A stretch of DNA of 64,000 nucleotides from Candidatus Competibacter denitrificans Run_A_D11 (GCF_001051235.1 NZ_CBTJ020000029.1:1-64000); one strand, 5' to 3'. Shown: positions 34,712 through 47,286, counted from the first letter of the stretch. Numbers and translations are program-made. The notes: generated by a model not told the origin, from the letters alone.

Positions 34712-36202
34712 ATGGCCGCACTGCCCGTTGAACTGTATCGTGCCGCTCAGGTGCGAGAGCTGGATCGCATCGCTATCGAAGAGCGTGGCATTCCCGGTTA
34801 TACCCTCATGAGTCGCGCCGGCCAGGCCGCTTTTGAGCAGTTGCGCCGACACTGGCCAGACGCTCGGCGCGTGGTCATCGTTTGCGGCGGTGGCAACAAT
34901 GGCGGTGACGGTTATGTGGTGGCCCGCCTCGCCCGCTTGGCTGGCTTGACCGCTTCAGTGCTGGCGCTGGCCGATCCACAGCAGTTGCACGGTGATGCTC
35001 AAACCGCCTGGTGGGATGCCCAAGCCGCCGATGTACCGATCCTGCCCTTCACGCGCGCCGATTTGATTGGCGCCGACTTGCTGGTCGATGCCATCCTCGG
35101 CACGGGTTTGGAACGGGAGGTCAGCGGTACTTGGCGCGACGCCATTGAGGCGATGAACGCGCATTCCGCGCCCATTTTGGCGCTCGATATCCCCTCCGGG
35201 CTGCACGCTGACACCGGTGCGATTCTCGGTGCAGCGGTCCAGGCAACAGCCACCATGACCTTTATCGGCCTTAAACAAGGCTTGTTCACCGGCCAGGGAC
35301 CCGCTTGCTGCGGTGCGCTCAGCTTCGCCGATCTGGGCGTGCCGGGAGATATTTATGCCGCGTTACATCCAGCATGTTGGCGCTATAGCGGCCAGGATTT
35401 ACCGACGCAATTACCCAAACGCCAGCGCAGCGCCCACAAGGGCCACTTCGGCCATGTGTTAGTCGTCGGCGGCGATTTGGGAATGGCTGGAGCGGCACGC
35501 ATGGCCGCTGAAGCCGCGGCTCGGTGTGGCGCCGGTCTGGTCAGTATCGCCACCCGCGCCGCTCATGCCGGGTTACAGGCGGCGGCTCGCCCGGAGTTGA
35601 TGTTCCACGGTATCGAAACCGCCGAAGAGCTAACTCCCTTGCTGAATCGGGCGACCGTTATCGCTATCGGGCCGGGGCTAGGCCATGAGGATTGGGGTCG
35701 CTCGCTGTTACGGACCGTGCTCGCCAGTGACAAACCGCTGGTCATCGACGCCGATGGCTTGAACTTGCTGGCCATTGATCCGCAGTTTTGCACCAACTGG
35801 ATTTTAACGCCCCACCCTGGTGAGGCCGCGCGGCTGTTAAAGATGACCCCTAAACAGGTCGAGGCGGATCGCTTTGCCGCTATTGAGGATCTGGCGCTGC
35901 GCTATGGCGGTGTCGCCGTCCTCAAGGGCGCCGGCTCGTTGATCGCCAGCAAGACGGATGGGTTGGTAGCGCTGTGCTCGACCGGTAATCCGGGAATGGC
36001 CAGCGGCGGCATGGGTGATGTGTTGGCCGGGGTTATTGCGGCCTTGCTCGCTCAGGGGCTACCGGCTTTCGTCGCTGCGAAAGTGGGCGTTTATCTGCAT
36101 GGTTTGGCTGGCGATCTAGCAGCCCAAGCCGGCGGTGAACGCGGACTGATGGCGACCGATTTACTGCCCTTTCTCCGGCAAGTCGTCAATCCCTCGTCAT
36201 GA
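34712..36202 (+). CDS. nnr: Bifunctional NAD(P)H-hydrate epimerase / ADP-dependent dehydratase
   Basis: This repairs damaged NAD(P)H hydrates. The N-terminal epimerase half (about 1-215) shows CGGGNNGGDGYVVARL and VDAILGTGLEREV; the C-terminal dehydratase half (about 230-490) shows GHVLVVGGD, IGPGLG, VIDADGLNLL, TPHPGEAARLL and GNPGMASGGMGDVLAG. The ATG at 34712 follows AAGGAAATTTTG and matches homolog starts; upstream frame runs antisense over queG and was dropped. It overlaps tsaE by ATGA-type junction of four bases, the conserved nnr-tsaE pair. Confidence 0.93.
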   Translation: MAALPVELYRAAQVRELDRIAIEERGIPGYTLMSRAGQAAFEQLRRHWPDARRVVIVCGGGNNGGDGYVVARLARLAGLTASVLALADPQQLHGDAQTAWWDAQAADVPILPFTRADLIGADLLVDAILGTGLEREVSGTWRDAIEAMNAHSAPILALDIPSGLHADTGAILGAAVQATATMTFIGLKQGLFTGQGPACCGALSFADLGVPGDIYAALHPACWRYSGQDLPTQLPKRQRSAHKGHFGHVLVVGGDLGMAGAARMAAEAAARCGAGLVSIATRAAHAGLQAAARPELMFHGIETAEELTPLLNRATVIAIGPGLGHEDWGRSLLRTVLASDKPLVIDADGLNLLAIDPQFCTNWILTPHPGEAARLLKMTPKQVEADRFAAIEDLALRYGGVAVLKGAGSLIASKTDGLVALCSTGNPGMASGGMGDVLAGVIAALLAQGLPAFVAAKVGVYLHGLAGDLAAQAGGERGLMATDLLPFLRQVVNPSS

Positions 36203-36675
36203 TGGAGCGGTTTCTCGATTCCGCCGCTGCGACGGAACGATTGGGCGCCGGTCTCGCGGCGGCGCTCACCCCCGGCTGCATTGTCTATTTGCACGGCGAT
36301 TTGGGTGCGGGCAAAACAACACTGGCGCGCGGTTTGCTGCGCGCTCTTGGCCATCAAGGCAACGTGAAAAGCCCGACCTTCACCTTGGTAGAACCCTATC
36401 AGGTCGCCGGTCGGCGCTTCTTTCACTGGGATTTATACCGGCTCAACGATTCGGAAGAATTGGATTATCTGGGGCTGCGCGACCAACTCGACGGCGAATC
36501 GGTGTTATTGATCGAGTGGCCGGAGCGCGGCAGCAATGAATTACCGACGCCCGATATCGAGATCACGCTAACTTACGCCGGCGAAGGTCGGCATTGCCGG
36601 CTAACGGCCTGCTCCGCCGCCGGTGAGGCGTTATTGACTGCGCTGGCCACGCAGAGATTAAACCAAGCCCATTGA
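36199..36675 (+). CDS. tsaE: tRNA threonylcarbamoyladenosine biosynthesis ATPase TsaE
   Basis: TsaE is the ATPase partner of the TsaB-TsaD complex in t6A synthesis. The Walker A is GDLGAGKTTLARG, followed by KSPTFTLVEPY and the HWDLYRL and LIEWPERG motifs. The 158-residue length is normal. Two t6A-pathway-linked genes are in the window: tsaE here and tcdA at 26276. Coupled to nnr; the amiB/mutL genes that often follow in enterobacteria are absent. Confidence 0.92.
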   Translation: MMERFLDSAAATERLGAGLAAALTPGCIVYLHGDLGAGKTTLARGLLRALGHQGNVKSPTFTLVEPYQVAGRRFFHWDLYRLNDSEELDYLGLRDQLDGESVLLIEWPERGSNELPTPDIEITLTYAGEGRHCRLTACSAAGEALLTALATQRLNQAH

Positions 36676-36771
36676 TCTCTTTGGCGAAACAGCAAGCGAC
36701 GTCTTAACCGCAGTCAACCACTCGCGGCCCTGATTCGCTTGCCGTTTCGATTTTGTCGGCTGTACAACGCT

Positions 36772-37191
36772 TTAAGCCACCTGGCTTTTTTCCTTTTCCT
36801 CTTCTAGATGTTTGCAATCAATGCACAATTCGGCCGTGGGCCGGGCTTCCAAACGACGCAAGCCGATCTCCACTCCGCACGCTTCGCAATACCCGTACTC
36901 GTCAAGATTCAGCCGCTCTAGCGCCTTGTCGATCTTGCGAATTAATTTCCGTTCCCGATCCCGTGCCCGTAAATTGATCGTAAATTCTTCTTCCTGGCTG
37001 GCCCGGTCATTGGGATCAGGCAAATTCAACGGTTCATCCTGCATATTCGTTACCGCTCGCCGGCCTTCTTCCATTAATTCCTGTTTCCAAGCGAGCAGAA
37101 TGGCCCGGAAATGGGCCTTTTGCTTATCGTTCATATAGTCCTCTTCATCCCCGACACGATAGGGTACGAATTCCGCATAAGTGTCAGCCAT
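36772..37191 (-). CDS. dksA: RNA polymerase-binding transcription factor DksA
   Basis: DksA inserts into the RNA polymerase secondary channel and, with ppGpp, adjusts transcription under starvation. The long coiled coil includes DPNDRASQEEEFTINLRARDRERKL, with the tip Asp residues (D-P-N-D-R-A) present. The zinc finger is CEACG...CIDCK. The 139-residue length is normal. The 12-base palindrome at 37216-37227, 25 bases upstream of the start, may be part of its control region. A rare single-gene unit between tsaE and znuA. Confidence 0.94.
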   Translation of the reverse strand: MADTYAEFVPYRVGDEEDYMNDKQKAHFRAILLAWKQELMEEGRRAVTNMQDEPLNLPDPNDRASQEEEFTINLRARDRERKLIRKIDKALERLNLDEYGYCEACGVEIGLRRLEARPTAELCIDCKHLEEEKEKSQVA

Positions 37192-37215
37192 CGTTATCCG
37201 CCTTTAACAATTTTC

Positions 37216-37227
37216 TTGAGCGCTCAA
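37216..37227. promoter_or_regulatory. 12-base palindrome upstream of dksA
   Basis: TTGAGCGCTCAA is a perfect palindrome, 25 bases before the dksA start. Its symmetry and location suit a dimeric repressor or activator site, but no regulator is known to match it. It could also be incidental. Confidence 0.35.
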
Positions 37228-37357
37228 AAATATCCGGCACCACCAAGCAAACCCCGGTCAACGGGCCGGCTGGGCACAGCCAACAGTCGCGCATAACAAC
37301 ATAGACCATTCTGCAACGGAATCCAGGTAAGCGCCTGATCTAATACCCACCAACCGC

Positions 37358-38296
37358 TCAGGCGCCCCCTAGACAGCCGGTTAGGTCGGCGGCCAATCTC
37401 CGCAGCAACATGAAATAAGCTTCACTACCGGCTGGGAATTCCGCTCCCAGTGGATCGAGCACGCCACGCCGGGCACCGCTGCCCGCTATCACGATTTCTA
37501 CCAGAGTGGGTTGAAATTGCGGTTCGCTGAACACGCAACGCACCTTGAGATCGCGGATGCGGGCCTGAATTTCGCTCACCCGTTTGGCGCCTGGCCGCTG
37601 CTCAGGATTGAGCACGACCGAGCCGACGCTGTGTAAGCCATAGCGCCGCTCGAAATATTGATAGGCATCATGAAACACCACATAAGCTTGATCCTTGATG
37701 GGGATCAATGTTTGCGTCAACTGCTGATTGAGCTGCTCAAGCCGCCCGATCAAGCGTTCGCCATTTTGCCGGTAATCGGTACGATGCGTCGCATCGATTT
37801 CAGCCAGTACCGCAACAATCTGGCGCACCATCGCGATGGCGTTCACCGGGTCCAGCCAGCTATGGGGATCGTAACCGGCCCCCTGGCCGTGTGATTCGTG
37901 GGCATGAGCGTCCGCTGCCTGCCAAGCGCCACCCGCCCGCAGCGACAAGCGTTCGACGCCGGGCGCGGTCGCTAAGGCCACGGCCCTGACCTTGGCCTTC
38001 ACATTGTCCAGCGGTTTGCCAAGGAAGCCTTCCAACTCCGGTCCGATCCAAAATACGACGGCAGCGTTATTAATGGCGCGCACCTCGGAAGGGCGCAAGC
38101 TGTAATCGTGGGGCGAGGCGCCGCCCTGCACCAACAGGGTCGGCTCTCCCACACCCTGCATGACGCCCGCCACCAACGAGTGCAGCGGCTTGATACTCAC
38201 CACCACTGGCGGCTCCGCGAACGCGGCCAGGGACCACAGCAGGAGTAATCCCAAAACTCTTTGCAGCCATTTTAACCCAGTCAAATGACACTCCAT
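37358..38296 (-). CDS. znuA: Zinc ABC transporter substrate-binding protein ZnuA
   Basis: This is a periplasmic zinc-binding protein of the high-affinity zinc importer. It has a signal peptide ending in AAFA-EPP, the SIKPLHSLVAGVMQGVG start, GGASPHDYSLRPSE (zinc His), a short His-rich loop AHAHESHGQ, DPHSWLDPVNA (zinc His) and VFHDAYQYF (zinc His). The 312-residue length is normal. It diverges from znuC, with a 164-base region that should hold the promoters. A Zur-type operator was sought there and not found convincingly. Confidence 0.9.
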   Translation of the reverse strand: MECHLTGLKWLQRVLGLLLLWSLAAFAEPPVVVSIKPLHSLVAGVMQGVGEPTLLVQGGASPHDYSLRPSEVRAINNAAVVFWIGPELEGFLGKPLDNVKAKVRAVALATAPGVERLSLRAGGAWQAADAHAHESHGQGAGYDPHSWLDPVNAIAMVRQIVAVLAEIDATHRTDYRQNGERLIGRLEQLNQQLTQTLIPIKDQAYVVFHDAYQYFERRYGLHSVGSVVLNPEQRPGAKRVSEIQARIRDLKVRCVFSEPQFQPTLVEIVIAGSGARRGVLDPLGAEFPAGSEAYFMLLRRLAADLTGCLGGA

Positions 38297-38460
38297 CGTT
38301 TACTCCCGGCGTTAGGTTATAGAGTGACAGGGGCTATTAAGATAGCATTGCGCAAACGGAACGCTCTCACCTCCCAGCCTCTTTCCCGTTCACATTAGCC
38401 CCATCTGTAAGATGTTCGCTCCAGTTCGCTGGCGACCTTGCCAACCAGGAATCATTAGCC

Positions 38461-39225
38461 GTGTCGGTTGAACCCTTATTGACGGTCGTAAACGTCAGTC
38501 TCGCCATTCGCGGCAACGCCATCGTGCAAAACGTGAATTTCCAGCTAACGCCCGGTGAGATCGTCGCTCTGATCGGGCCAAACGGCGCGGGCAAATCCAC
38601 CCTGGTGCGCCTGGTGCTGGGTTTACTCCGACCGGATAGCGGCCGGATTATGCTCAAGCCCGGCTTGCGGATCGGCTACATGCCGCAGCGTTTGAGCGTA
38701 GCCGACACCCTGCCGCTGACGGTGCAGCGTTTTATCACTCTGGGGATGGCCGCCTCGCGGTCGCAAGTGCGTGAACTGTTGGCGGAAGTAGGCGCGGAAC
38801 AGGTGCTCGATTCACCGGTGCAGGCCATTTCCGGCGGCGAGTTGCAGCGGGTGTTGCTGGCGCGGGCGCTGCTGCGCCAACCGGATTTATTGGTCCTCGA
38901 CGAACCGATTCAGGGGGTGGATCTGAATGGTCAATACGAACTGCACGATCTGATCAGCAATCTACGGCGGCAACGGGGCTGCGGCATTCTCATGGTGTCG
39001 CATGAATTGCATCTGGTGATGGCCACCACCGATCACGTTATCTGTTTGAATCGGCACGTTTGCTGTTCGGGCCATCCTGATCATGTCGCCCGTGACCCGG
39101 CTTACCTGGAATTGTTCGGGCTTGAAGGCGCCCGCACCTTGGCGATTTATCATCATCATCACAATCACCGCCATGATCTGCATGGTGCTGTGGTGGCAGC
39201 GGCCGAGGACGATGCGCATGGATGA
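38461..39225 (+). CDS. znuC: Zinc ABC transporter ATP-binding protein ZnuC
   Basis: This is the ATPase of the zinc importer. Walker A is [10 protein letters not shown], signature [10 protein letters not shown], Walker [14 protein letters not shown] and a His switch in VSHELHLV. The start is GTG at 38461. The C-terminal tail is His-rich (a run of His with HNHRHD), as in other ZnuC proteins, possibly a zinc sensor or buffer. The stop overlaps the start of znuB by eight bases. Confidence 0.92.
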   Translation: MSVEPLLTVVNVSLAIRGNAIVQNVNFQLTPGEIVALIGPNGAGKSTLVRLVLGLLRPDSGRIMLKPGLRIGYMPQRLSVADTLPLTVQRFITLGMAASRSQVRELLAEVGAEQVLDSPVQAISGGELQRVLLARALLRQPDLLVLDEPIQGVDLNGQYELHDLISNLRRQRGCGILMVSHELHLVMATTDHVICLNRHVCCSGHPDHVARDPAYLELFGLEGARTLAIYHHHHNHRHDLHGAVVAAAEDDAHG

Positions 39226-40009
39226 TTTTTTACCGCGGGTGCTGCTGGGCGGCTTCGGCGTGGCGCTGGTCGCGGGGCCGCTCGGTGCCTTCATCGTCTG
39301 GCGACGGATGGCTTATTTCGGCGATACCTTGTCGCACGCAGGCTTACTGGGCGTGGTGCTGGGCACCGTGCTGGGCATCAACCCACAACTGAGTGTCGCG
39401 ATCATCTGCCTGGGTGTGGCGCTGGCGCTGGTGTTGTTGCAACGGCAACAGGCGTTGGCGACCGATACCCTGCTCGGCATCCTGGCCCATACCACCCTGT
39501 CGCTGGGTCTCGTCGCCTTGGCCTTTTTGGAAACGGTGCGGATTGATCTGGTCAGCTATTTATTCGGTGACATTCTGTCGATCAATACCACCGATCTTTA
39601 CTGGATTTGGGGCGGTAATTTGCTGACGCTGGGTATTCTGCTGGGATTATGGCGGCCGTTGCTGGCGGCCACCGTTCACGAAGAACTGGCGCAGGTAGAA
39701 GGCGTACCGGTGTTTCAAATCCGTCTGGCGTTCATGCTGCTGATCGCTATCGTGATCGCCGTGGCGATGAAAGTAGTCGGCATCCTGCTCATCACCTCGC
39801 TGTTGATCATCCCGGCGGCGACCGCGCGCCGCTTCGCGCGCTCACCGGAAGGCATGGCGCTCCTAGCCAGCGTGTTTGGCTGCCTGGCGGTCGGACTGGG
39901 CCTGTGGGCCTCGTTGCGCTGGGATACGCCCGCTGGCCCTTCGGTGGTGGTGGCAGCCGCCAGCTTGTTCGTCCTGGGTTCATCCCTACCCAGCCGGTCG
40001 GGAAACTAA
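39218..40009 (+). CDS. znuB: Zinc ABC transporter permease ZnuB
   Basis: This is the membrane channel of the zinc importer, with about eight hydrophobic segments. Characteristic stretches are [27 protein letters not shown] and [20 protein letters not shown]. The start at 39218 (MDDFLP) has GAGGA eight bases upstream and matches homologs; the longer frame back to 39083 lies in znuC. No zur or zinc-responsive regulator is nearby. Confidence 0.9.
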   Translation: MDDFLPRVLLGGFGVALVAGPLGAFIVWRRMAYFGDTLSHAGLLGVVLGTVLGINPQLSVAIICLGVALALVLLQRQQALATDTLLGILAHTTLSLGLVALAFLETVRIDLVSYLFGDILSINTTDLYWIWGGNLLTLGILLGLWRPLLAATVHEELAQVEGVPVFQIRLAFMLLIAIVIAVAMKVVGILLITSLLIIPAATARRFARSPEGMALLASVFGCLAVGLGLWASLRWDTPAGPSVVVAAASLFVLGSSLPSRSGN

Positions 40010-40229
40010 GCCAGCCACTAAAGCCGAACTGGTAACCATCATCTACGCCCCCATTCAGAAAATCGCTTGCCACTACATCAATTCGGCTCGCTTGCCACGG
40101 CCAGAATCGGGACAATAGGCGGACAGGGCCGTCCCAGACCGCGTGGCGATCACAGCGCTTTAATCGTGAATGACCTCTACCCGTTGATAGCCTAAATTCA
40201 GCTTTTAGATTTTTCAGGAGCCTTAACCC

Positions 40230-40610
40230 ATGAGCCAGATCAAGTTCTCTGAAACCCACGAGTGGCTGCGCCTTGAAGGCGACGGCATCGCCACTATCGG
40301 CATCACCGACTACGCGCAAAATGCGCTGGGTGATTTGGTGTATATCGGTCTACCGGACATCGGCACCGCACTGACGCAGGGTAGCGAAGGCGCAACCATT
40401 GAATCCGTCAAAGCGGCCGCTGAAATTCACATGCCCGTGGCCGGCACTGTGCTGGAAACCAACGCCACGCTGGCCGATGACCCCGCCCAGGTCAACACCG
40501 ATCCGCTGGGCGCTGGCTGGTTTATCAAAATCAAGCTTACCGACCCGGCGCAAGTCGATGCCTTGATGGATCAGGCCGCCTACGACCAATTGATCGCCAG
40601 CCTCGACTGA
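40230..40610 (+). CDS. gcvH: Glycine cleavage system H protein
   Basis: This is the lipoyl carrier that moves the aminomethyl group between the P and T proteins. The lipoyl-Lys region ATIESVKAAAEIHMPVAG (Lys near residue 64) is intact, and the 126-residue length is normal. A CAGGAG-type binding site (TCAGGAGCC) precedes the ATG. It is the first gene of the glycine-cleavage cluster. No glycine riboswitch was seen in the 220 bases upstream. Confidence 0.94.
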   Translation: MSQIKFSETHEWLRLEGDGIATIGITDYAQNALGDLVYIGLPDIGTALTQGSEGATIESVKAAAEIHMPVAGTVLETNATLADDPAQVNTDPLGAGWFIKIKLTDPAQVDALMDQAAYDQLIASLD

Positions 40611-40646
40611 CGCGCTGCCGTCACATCCCAACCCGAAGAGGTGGTC

Positions 40647-43559
<2,913 letters not shown>

Positions 43560-43584
43560 CGCCACTCACGAAAGGAGCCGAATC

Positions 43585-44106
43585 ATGATGACCTCCATCG
43601 TCCTGACCGTGATCGGTGAGGATAAACCGGGATTGGTCAGCGTCATCTCGCAGACCATTACCGCCAGCGGCGGCAACTGGCTGGATTCACGCATGGCGAG
43701 CCTGGGCGGCAAATTCGCCGGGCTGCTGCTAGTCAGCGTGCCGCAGGTGAAAGCGGATGCGCTCATCGCCGCCTTGCAAAGCCTGGAACAACACGGTCTG
43801 CGGCTGGTGATCGAGCGCGGCGCCGCTGATACAGCAACGACGGCGGGCCGCACGCTCAAGCTGGAACTGACCGGCCAGGATCGGCCCGGCATCGTGCGCG
43901 ATATTTCCGATACCCTGGCGCGGCAGAAGGTCAACATTGAGGAGATGGAAACGGCCTTCTTCAGTGGCTCATTTTCGGGTGAGGACATGTTCGAGATGCG
44001 TGCTACCCTCCGCGTTCCCAACGAGTTGACCGATACCGCGTTGCGCGAAGCTATCGAGAAGCTGGCCAACAACCTGATGGTTGATATTAGCCTTGATGCC
44101 GCCTAG
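43585..44106 (+). CDS. ACT-domain protein, GcvR-like glycine-cleavage regulator
   Basis: This is a 174-residue protein with two ACT domains, as in GcvR of enterobacteria, which inhibits the activator GcvA. The first ACT opens MTSIVLTVIGEDKPGLVSVIS, the second has LTGQDRPGIVRDISDTLARQKVNIEEM. AAAGGAG lies eight bases before the ATG at 43585. Its place inside the gcv cluster, 24 bases after gcvP, supports a glycine-related role. No GcvA gene is nearby, so its partner is unknown. Confidence 0.82.
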   Translation: MMTSIVLTVIGEDKPGLVSVISQTITASGGNWLDSRMASLGGKFAGLLLVSVPQVKADALIAALQSLEQHGLRLVIERGAADTATTAGRTLKLELTGQDRPGIVRDISDTLARQKVNIEEMETAFFSGSFSGEDMFEMRATLRVPNELTDTALREAIEKLANNLMVDISLDAA

Positions 44107-44136
44107 TGCGACTCTATCCAATCAAGAGGATTTGCG

Positions 44137-45390
44137 ATGTTTGGCAGTGAGATGAAAATCCAGGGTTTTGATGATGAGTTGTACGCCGCCATTGAAGCCG
44201 AAAAGCAGCGGCAAGAAGATCACATCGAACTGATTGCTTCCGAGAATTACGCCAGCCCGCGCGTGCTCGAAGCGCAAGGTTCGGTGCTCACCAACAAGTA
44301 CGCCGAGGGCTATCCCGGCAAGCGCTATTACGGCGGCTGCGAGCATGTCGATGTCGCCGAGCAATTGGCCATCGACCGCGCCAAGCAATTGTTCGGCGCG
44401 GATTACGCCAACGTGCAACCGCATTCCGGTTCACAGGCCAATGCGGCGGTCTATATGGCCCTGCTCCAACCGCACGAGACCGTGCTCGGCATGAGTCTGG
44501 CCCACGGCGGCCATCTAACCCACGGCGCCAAGGTCAATTTCTCCGGCAAGACTTATAACGCCGTGCAGTACGGCATCAAGCCCGACACCGGCGAAATCGA
44601 CTACGATGAGGTGGAGGCGCTGGCGCTGGAGCATCGGCCCAAGATGATTGTGGCGGGCTTCTCAGCTTATTCGCTGATCATCGACTGGGCGCGCTTCCGC
44701 GCTATTGCCGACAAGGTGGGGGCGTATTTCTTCGTCGATATGGCGCATGTGGCCGGGCTGGTTGCGGTGGGTCTGTACCCAAACCCGATGCCGTTTGCCG
44801 ATGTGGTGACCACTACCACCCACAAGACCCTGCGCGGCCCGCGTGGCGGTTTGATCCTGTGTCGCTCCAATCCCGATCTGGAGAAGAAATTTAACTCGAT
44901 GGTCTTCCCCGGCATTCAGGGCGGCCCACTGATGCACGTTATCGCCGCCAAAGCGGTGGCGTTCAAGGAGGCGCTGCAACCGGAGTTCAAAACCTACCAG
45001 CAGCAGGTAATCAAGAATGCCAAGGCGATGGCCGCCGTGTTCCAGAAACGCGGCTACCAGGTCGTCTCCAACGGCACTGAAGACCATCTGTTTCTGCTTA
45101 GCCTCATCGACAAGGGCCTGACCGGCAAAGCGGCTGATGCCGCGCTGGGGGCTGCGGGCATCACCGTCAACAAGAACGCGGTGCCGAATGATCCGCAATC
45201 GCCGTTCGTGACCAGCGGCATCCGCATCGGTACCCCGGCGGCGACTACGCGCGGCTTCAAGGAAGCGGAGGTCGAGGATGTCGCCCATTGGATGTGCGAC
45301 ATCCTCGACGACATCAAGAATCCGGCGGTGATTGAGCGGGTCAAGGCGCAAGCTGCCGCGTTGTGCGCCCGCTTCCCGGTGTATAGATAG
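44137..45390 (+). CDS. glyA: Serine hydroxymethyltransferase
   Basis: This PLP enzyme interconverts serine and glycine with tetrahydrofolate and feeds the glycine-cleavage system. The PLP Lys lies in [16 protein letters not shown] (near residue 229). [31 protein letters not shown] and [12 protein letters not shown] are all intact. The 417-residue length is typical. CAAGAGGA precedes the ATG at 44137 by six bases. It is 30 bases after the GcvR-like gene. Confidence 0.96.
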   Translation: MFGSEMKIQGFDDELYAAIEAEKQRQEDHIELIASENYASPRVLEAQGSVLTNKYAEGYPGKRYYGGCEHVDVAEQLAIDRAKQLFGADYANVQPHSGSQANAAVYMALLQPHETVLGMSLAHGGHLTHGAKVNFSGKTYNAVQYGIKPDTGEIDYDEVEALALEHRPKMIVAGFSAYSLIIDWARFRAIADKVGAYFFVDMAHVAGLVAVGLYPNPMPFADVVTTTTHKTLRGPRGGLILCRSNPDLEKKFNSMVFPGIQGGPLMHVIAAKAVAFKEALQPEFKTYQQQVIKNAKAMAAVFQKRGYQVVSNGTEDHLFLLSLIDKGLTGKAADAALGAAGITVNKNAVPNDPQSPFVTSGIRIGTPAATTRGFKEAEVEDVAHWMCDILDDIKNPAVIERVKAQAAALCARFPVYR

Positions 45391-45493
45391 TCAACCAGAT
45401 GGGCGGAGCGGATCTGCACCTGATCGGTCGCTATCCGCGCCCGCACCAGCCAATCAAGCGCGATAAGTGTGCCACCAAGCTGTGGAGTTCAGA

Positions 45494-45763
45494 ATGACCC
45501 AGGCCGAACTGGTTTACCGGCATCTCCAGCAATTGCCAGAATCTCTCGTTAGCGAAGTCTTTGATTTCGTGAAATTCCTGGAACAGAAGCAACCCAGGCT
45601 AAAAAACCAGGAACCGCGACAGCCCGGCAGCGCCAGAGGTCTTATATGGATGGCTGATGATTTCGATGCACCGCGCGAGACCGGTGCCGATATGAAAACC
45701 AAATATAAAGAAACTGCGTGTAGCGGCCTCGCCGTCAATATCATCGAAATGTTAAGGCACTGA
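45494..45763 (+). CDS. DUF2281-domain protein, VapB/antitoxin-like
   Basis: This small 90-residue protein begins MTQAELVYRHLQQLPESLVS, followed by EVFDFVKFLEQKQ, the pattern of DUF2281 proteins, which are often antitoxins paired with a PIN-type toxin. A downstream RGLIWMADDFDAPRE resembles their C-terminal region. The last ~25 residues are not typical. No toxin gene follows; gcvT starts 29 bases later. It may be an orphan antitoxin that entered the gcv cluster. Confidence 0.62.
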   Translation: MTQAELVYRHLQQLPESLVSEVFDFVKFLEQKQPRLKNQEPRQPGSARGLIWMADDFDAPRETGADMKTKYKETACSGLAVNIIEMLRH

Positions 45764-45792
45764 CTGAACCCTGACCTATTCTGGAACCGGAC

Positions 45793-46917
45793 ATGAGCAC
45801 CCACGAATCCCTTGCGCGGACACCCCTATACAATCTGCATCTTGAACTTGGCGCCCGAATGGTGCTGTTTGCCGGTTACGAAATGCCGGTGCAGTACCCC
45901 TCCGGGATTATCAAGGAGCATAACCACACCCGTACCCAGGCGGGCCTGTTTGACGTGTCGCATATGGGTCAGGTACGGCTGTCTGGCGCGGGCGCAGCGG
46001 CGGCGCTGGAAACACTGGTGCCGGTAGACATCATCGACCTGCCCGCCGGTAACCAGCGTTATGCCCTGTTCACCAACGACCAGGGCGGCATTCTGGATGA
46101 TCTGATGGTGGTCAACAGCGGCGATGATTCGCTGTTTGTGGTGGTGAACGCCGCCTGTAAACAGCAGGACATCGCCCACATGCAACAGCATCTGTCCGGC
46201 CGCTGCACGGTGGAAGAGCTGGCCGACCGCGCCCTGCTGGCCCTGCAAGGCCCGGCGGCGGCGGCGGTGATGGCTCGCCTCGCACCGGAAACCGGCACGA
46301 TGATTTTCATGAATCACGGCCAGGTCAAGCTGGTCGGTGTTCCCTGCCTCATCAGTCGCTCCGGCTACACCGGCGAAGATGGCTTTGAGATTTCCGTGCC
46401 TGCTGAGAAAGCTGAGGAACTGGCCCGCCTGTTGCTGGCGCAACCGGAAGTCGCGCCGATTGGATTAGGGGCGCGTGATTCGCTACGCCTCGAAGCCGGG
46501 CTGTGCCTGTACGGTCACGACATCGACACCACCACCACGCCGGTCGAAGGCAGTCTGCTATGGGCGCTGTCCAAGCCGCGCCGCCGTGATGGCACCCGAC
46601 CTGGCGGCTATCCCGGCGCGGAAGTCATCTTCGAGCAAATCGCCAACGGCGTAGCCCGCAAGCGGGTCGGCTTGCTGCCCCAGGGCAAGATGCCGGTGCG
46701 CGACGGCGCGGAACTGGTGGACACCAGCGGCCACAAGGTCGGCAAAGTAACCAGTGGCGGCTTCGGCCCCACCCTGGGTGGCCCGGTAGCGATGGGCTAC
46801 GTCGAAACCGCGCTAGCGGCCATTGGTACCCCACTGAACGCCATCGTGCGTGACAAACCGGTGCCAGTTGTCGTGACCAAGACCCCGTTCGTACCGCAGC
46901 GTTATTACCGGGGCTAA
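45793..46917 (+). CDS. gcvT: Aminomethyltransferase (T protein)
   Basis: This moves the methylene group from aminomethyl-lipoyl-H to tetrahydrofolate, releasing ammonia. Signatures are [27 protein letters not shown] at the start, [34 protein letters not shown] and [19 protein letters not shown], with the catalytic Asp in the folate-binding region. The 374-residue length is normal. It is the last gene of the cluster and lies far from gcvP; gcvT commonly leads such operons elsewhere. Confidence 0.94.
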   Translation: MSTHESLARTPLYNLHLELGARMVLFAGYEMPVQYPSGIIKEHNHTRTQAGLFDVSHMGQVRLSGAGAAAALETLVPVDIIDLPAGNQRYALFTNDQGGILDDLMVVNSGDDSLFVVVNAACKQQDIAHMQQHLSGRCTVEELADRALLALQGPAAAAVMARLAPETGTMIFMNHGQVKLVGVPCLISRSGYTGEDGFEISVPAEKAEELARLLLAQPEVAPIGLGARDSLRLEAGLCLYGHDIDTTTTPVEGSLLWALSKPRRRDGTRPGGYPGAEVIFEQIANGVARKRVGLLPQGKMPVRDGAELVDTSGHKVGKVTSGGFGPTLGGPVAMGYVETALAAIGTPLNAIVRDKPVPVVVTKTPFVPQRYYRG

Positions 46918-46941
46918 GTTTGCTCGCTGCCTCTGGCCAGA

Positions 46942-47118
46942 CTCGATGCGGTGATTCTGCACCCAGCAGAATAGCCTGCGATCAAGCAGTAGATCACAGA
47001 CTGTGCTTTCGCCAAAAGCTGTTATAAACGCCATGGCGAAAATGCCGACTACATCCATTTTTTTGCGAACGGCTTCAATAATGCCGGAAATGGCAAAGAC
47101 CAGCGTCGTGGTGACCGG
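46942..47118 (-). pseudogene. Fragment of a TRIC/UPF0126 cation channel gene
   Basis: Read on the minus strand, about 57 codons give VFAISGIIEAVRKKMDVVG, then IFAMAFITAFGESTVCDLLLD, then RRLFCWVQNHRIE. This clearly matches the first repeat of TRIC-type channels (usual pattern F-A-x-S-G...R-K-x-D-x-x-G-x-F...T-A-x-G-G-G-T-x-R-D-L-L-L-G). Here GES and CDLLLD replace GGGT-x-RDLLLG, the sequence before VFAISG lacks the expected start, and the rest (about 140 residues) is missing. It is a remnant. It sits between gcvT and ybbP. Confidence 0.75.
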
Positions 47119-47249
47119 CGATATTCTGTGCCCCTACTCAGTGGCCTCGTTGGAGGGCTTGGTCAACGACCAAGCCCTAGCCGACGGCAGCGGTAACATG
47201 CTACCCAGAAATATCGCTTAGTACCGCTACTTCGCAAAAGCGCTTAGCG

Positions 47250-47280
47250 CCTCCCCAGGATTTAGCGGGGAGGTGTTTTT
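47250..47280 (+). terminator. Rho-independent terminator
   Basis: CCTCCCC (47250-47256) pairs with GGGGAGG (47267-47273) across a 10-base loop and is followed by TGTTTTT. Oriented on the plus strand, it would end a transcript passing through gcvT about 330 bases earlier. It may also serve the converging ybbP gene, which ends at 47287. Confidence 0.7.
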
Positions 47281-47286
47281 CCAATT

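Noticed and set aside
36676..36771. Possible tRNA or terminator between tsaE and dksA
   Set aside because: No cloverleaf or T-loop sequence and no clear hairpin with a T-run was found.
38297..38460. Possible Zur operator between znuA and znuC
   Set aside because: Only a partial GTTATA half-site was seen (near 38316-38321); no convincing palindrome of the Zur type.
40010..40229. Possible glycine riboswitch ahead of gcvH
   Set aside because: The conserved core sequences and paired aptamer architecture of glycine riboswitches are not present.
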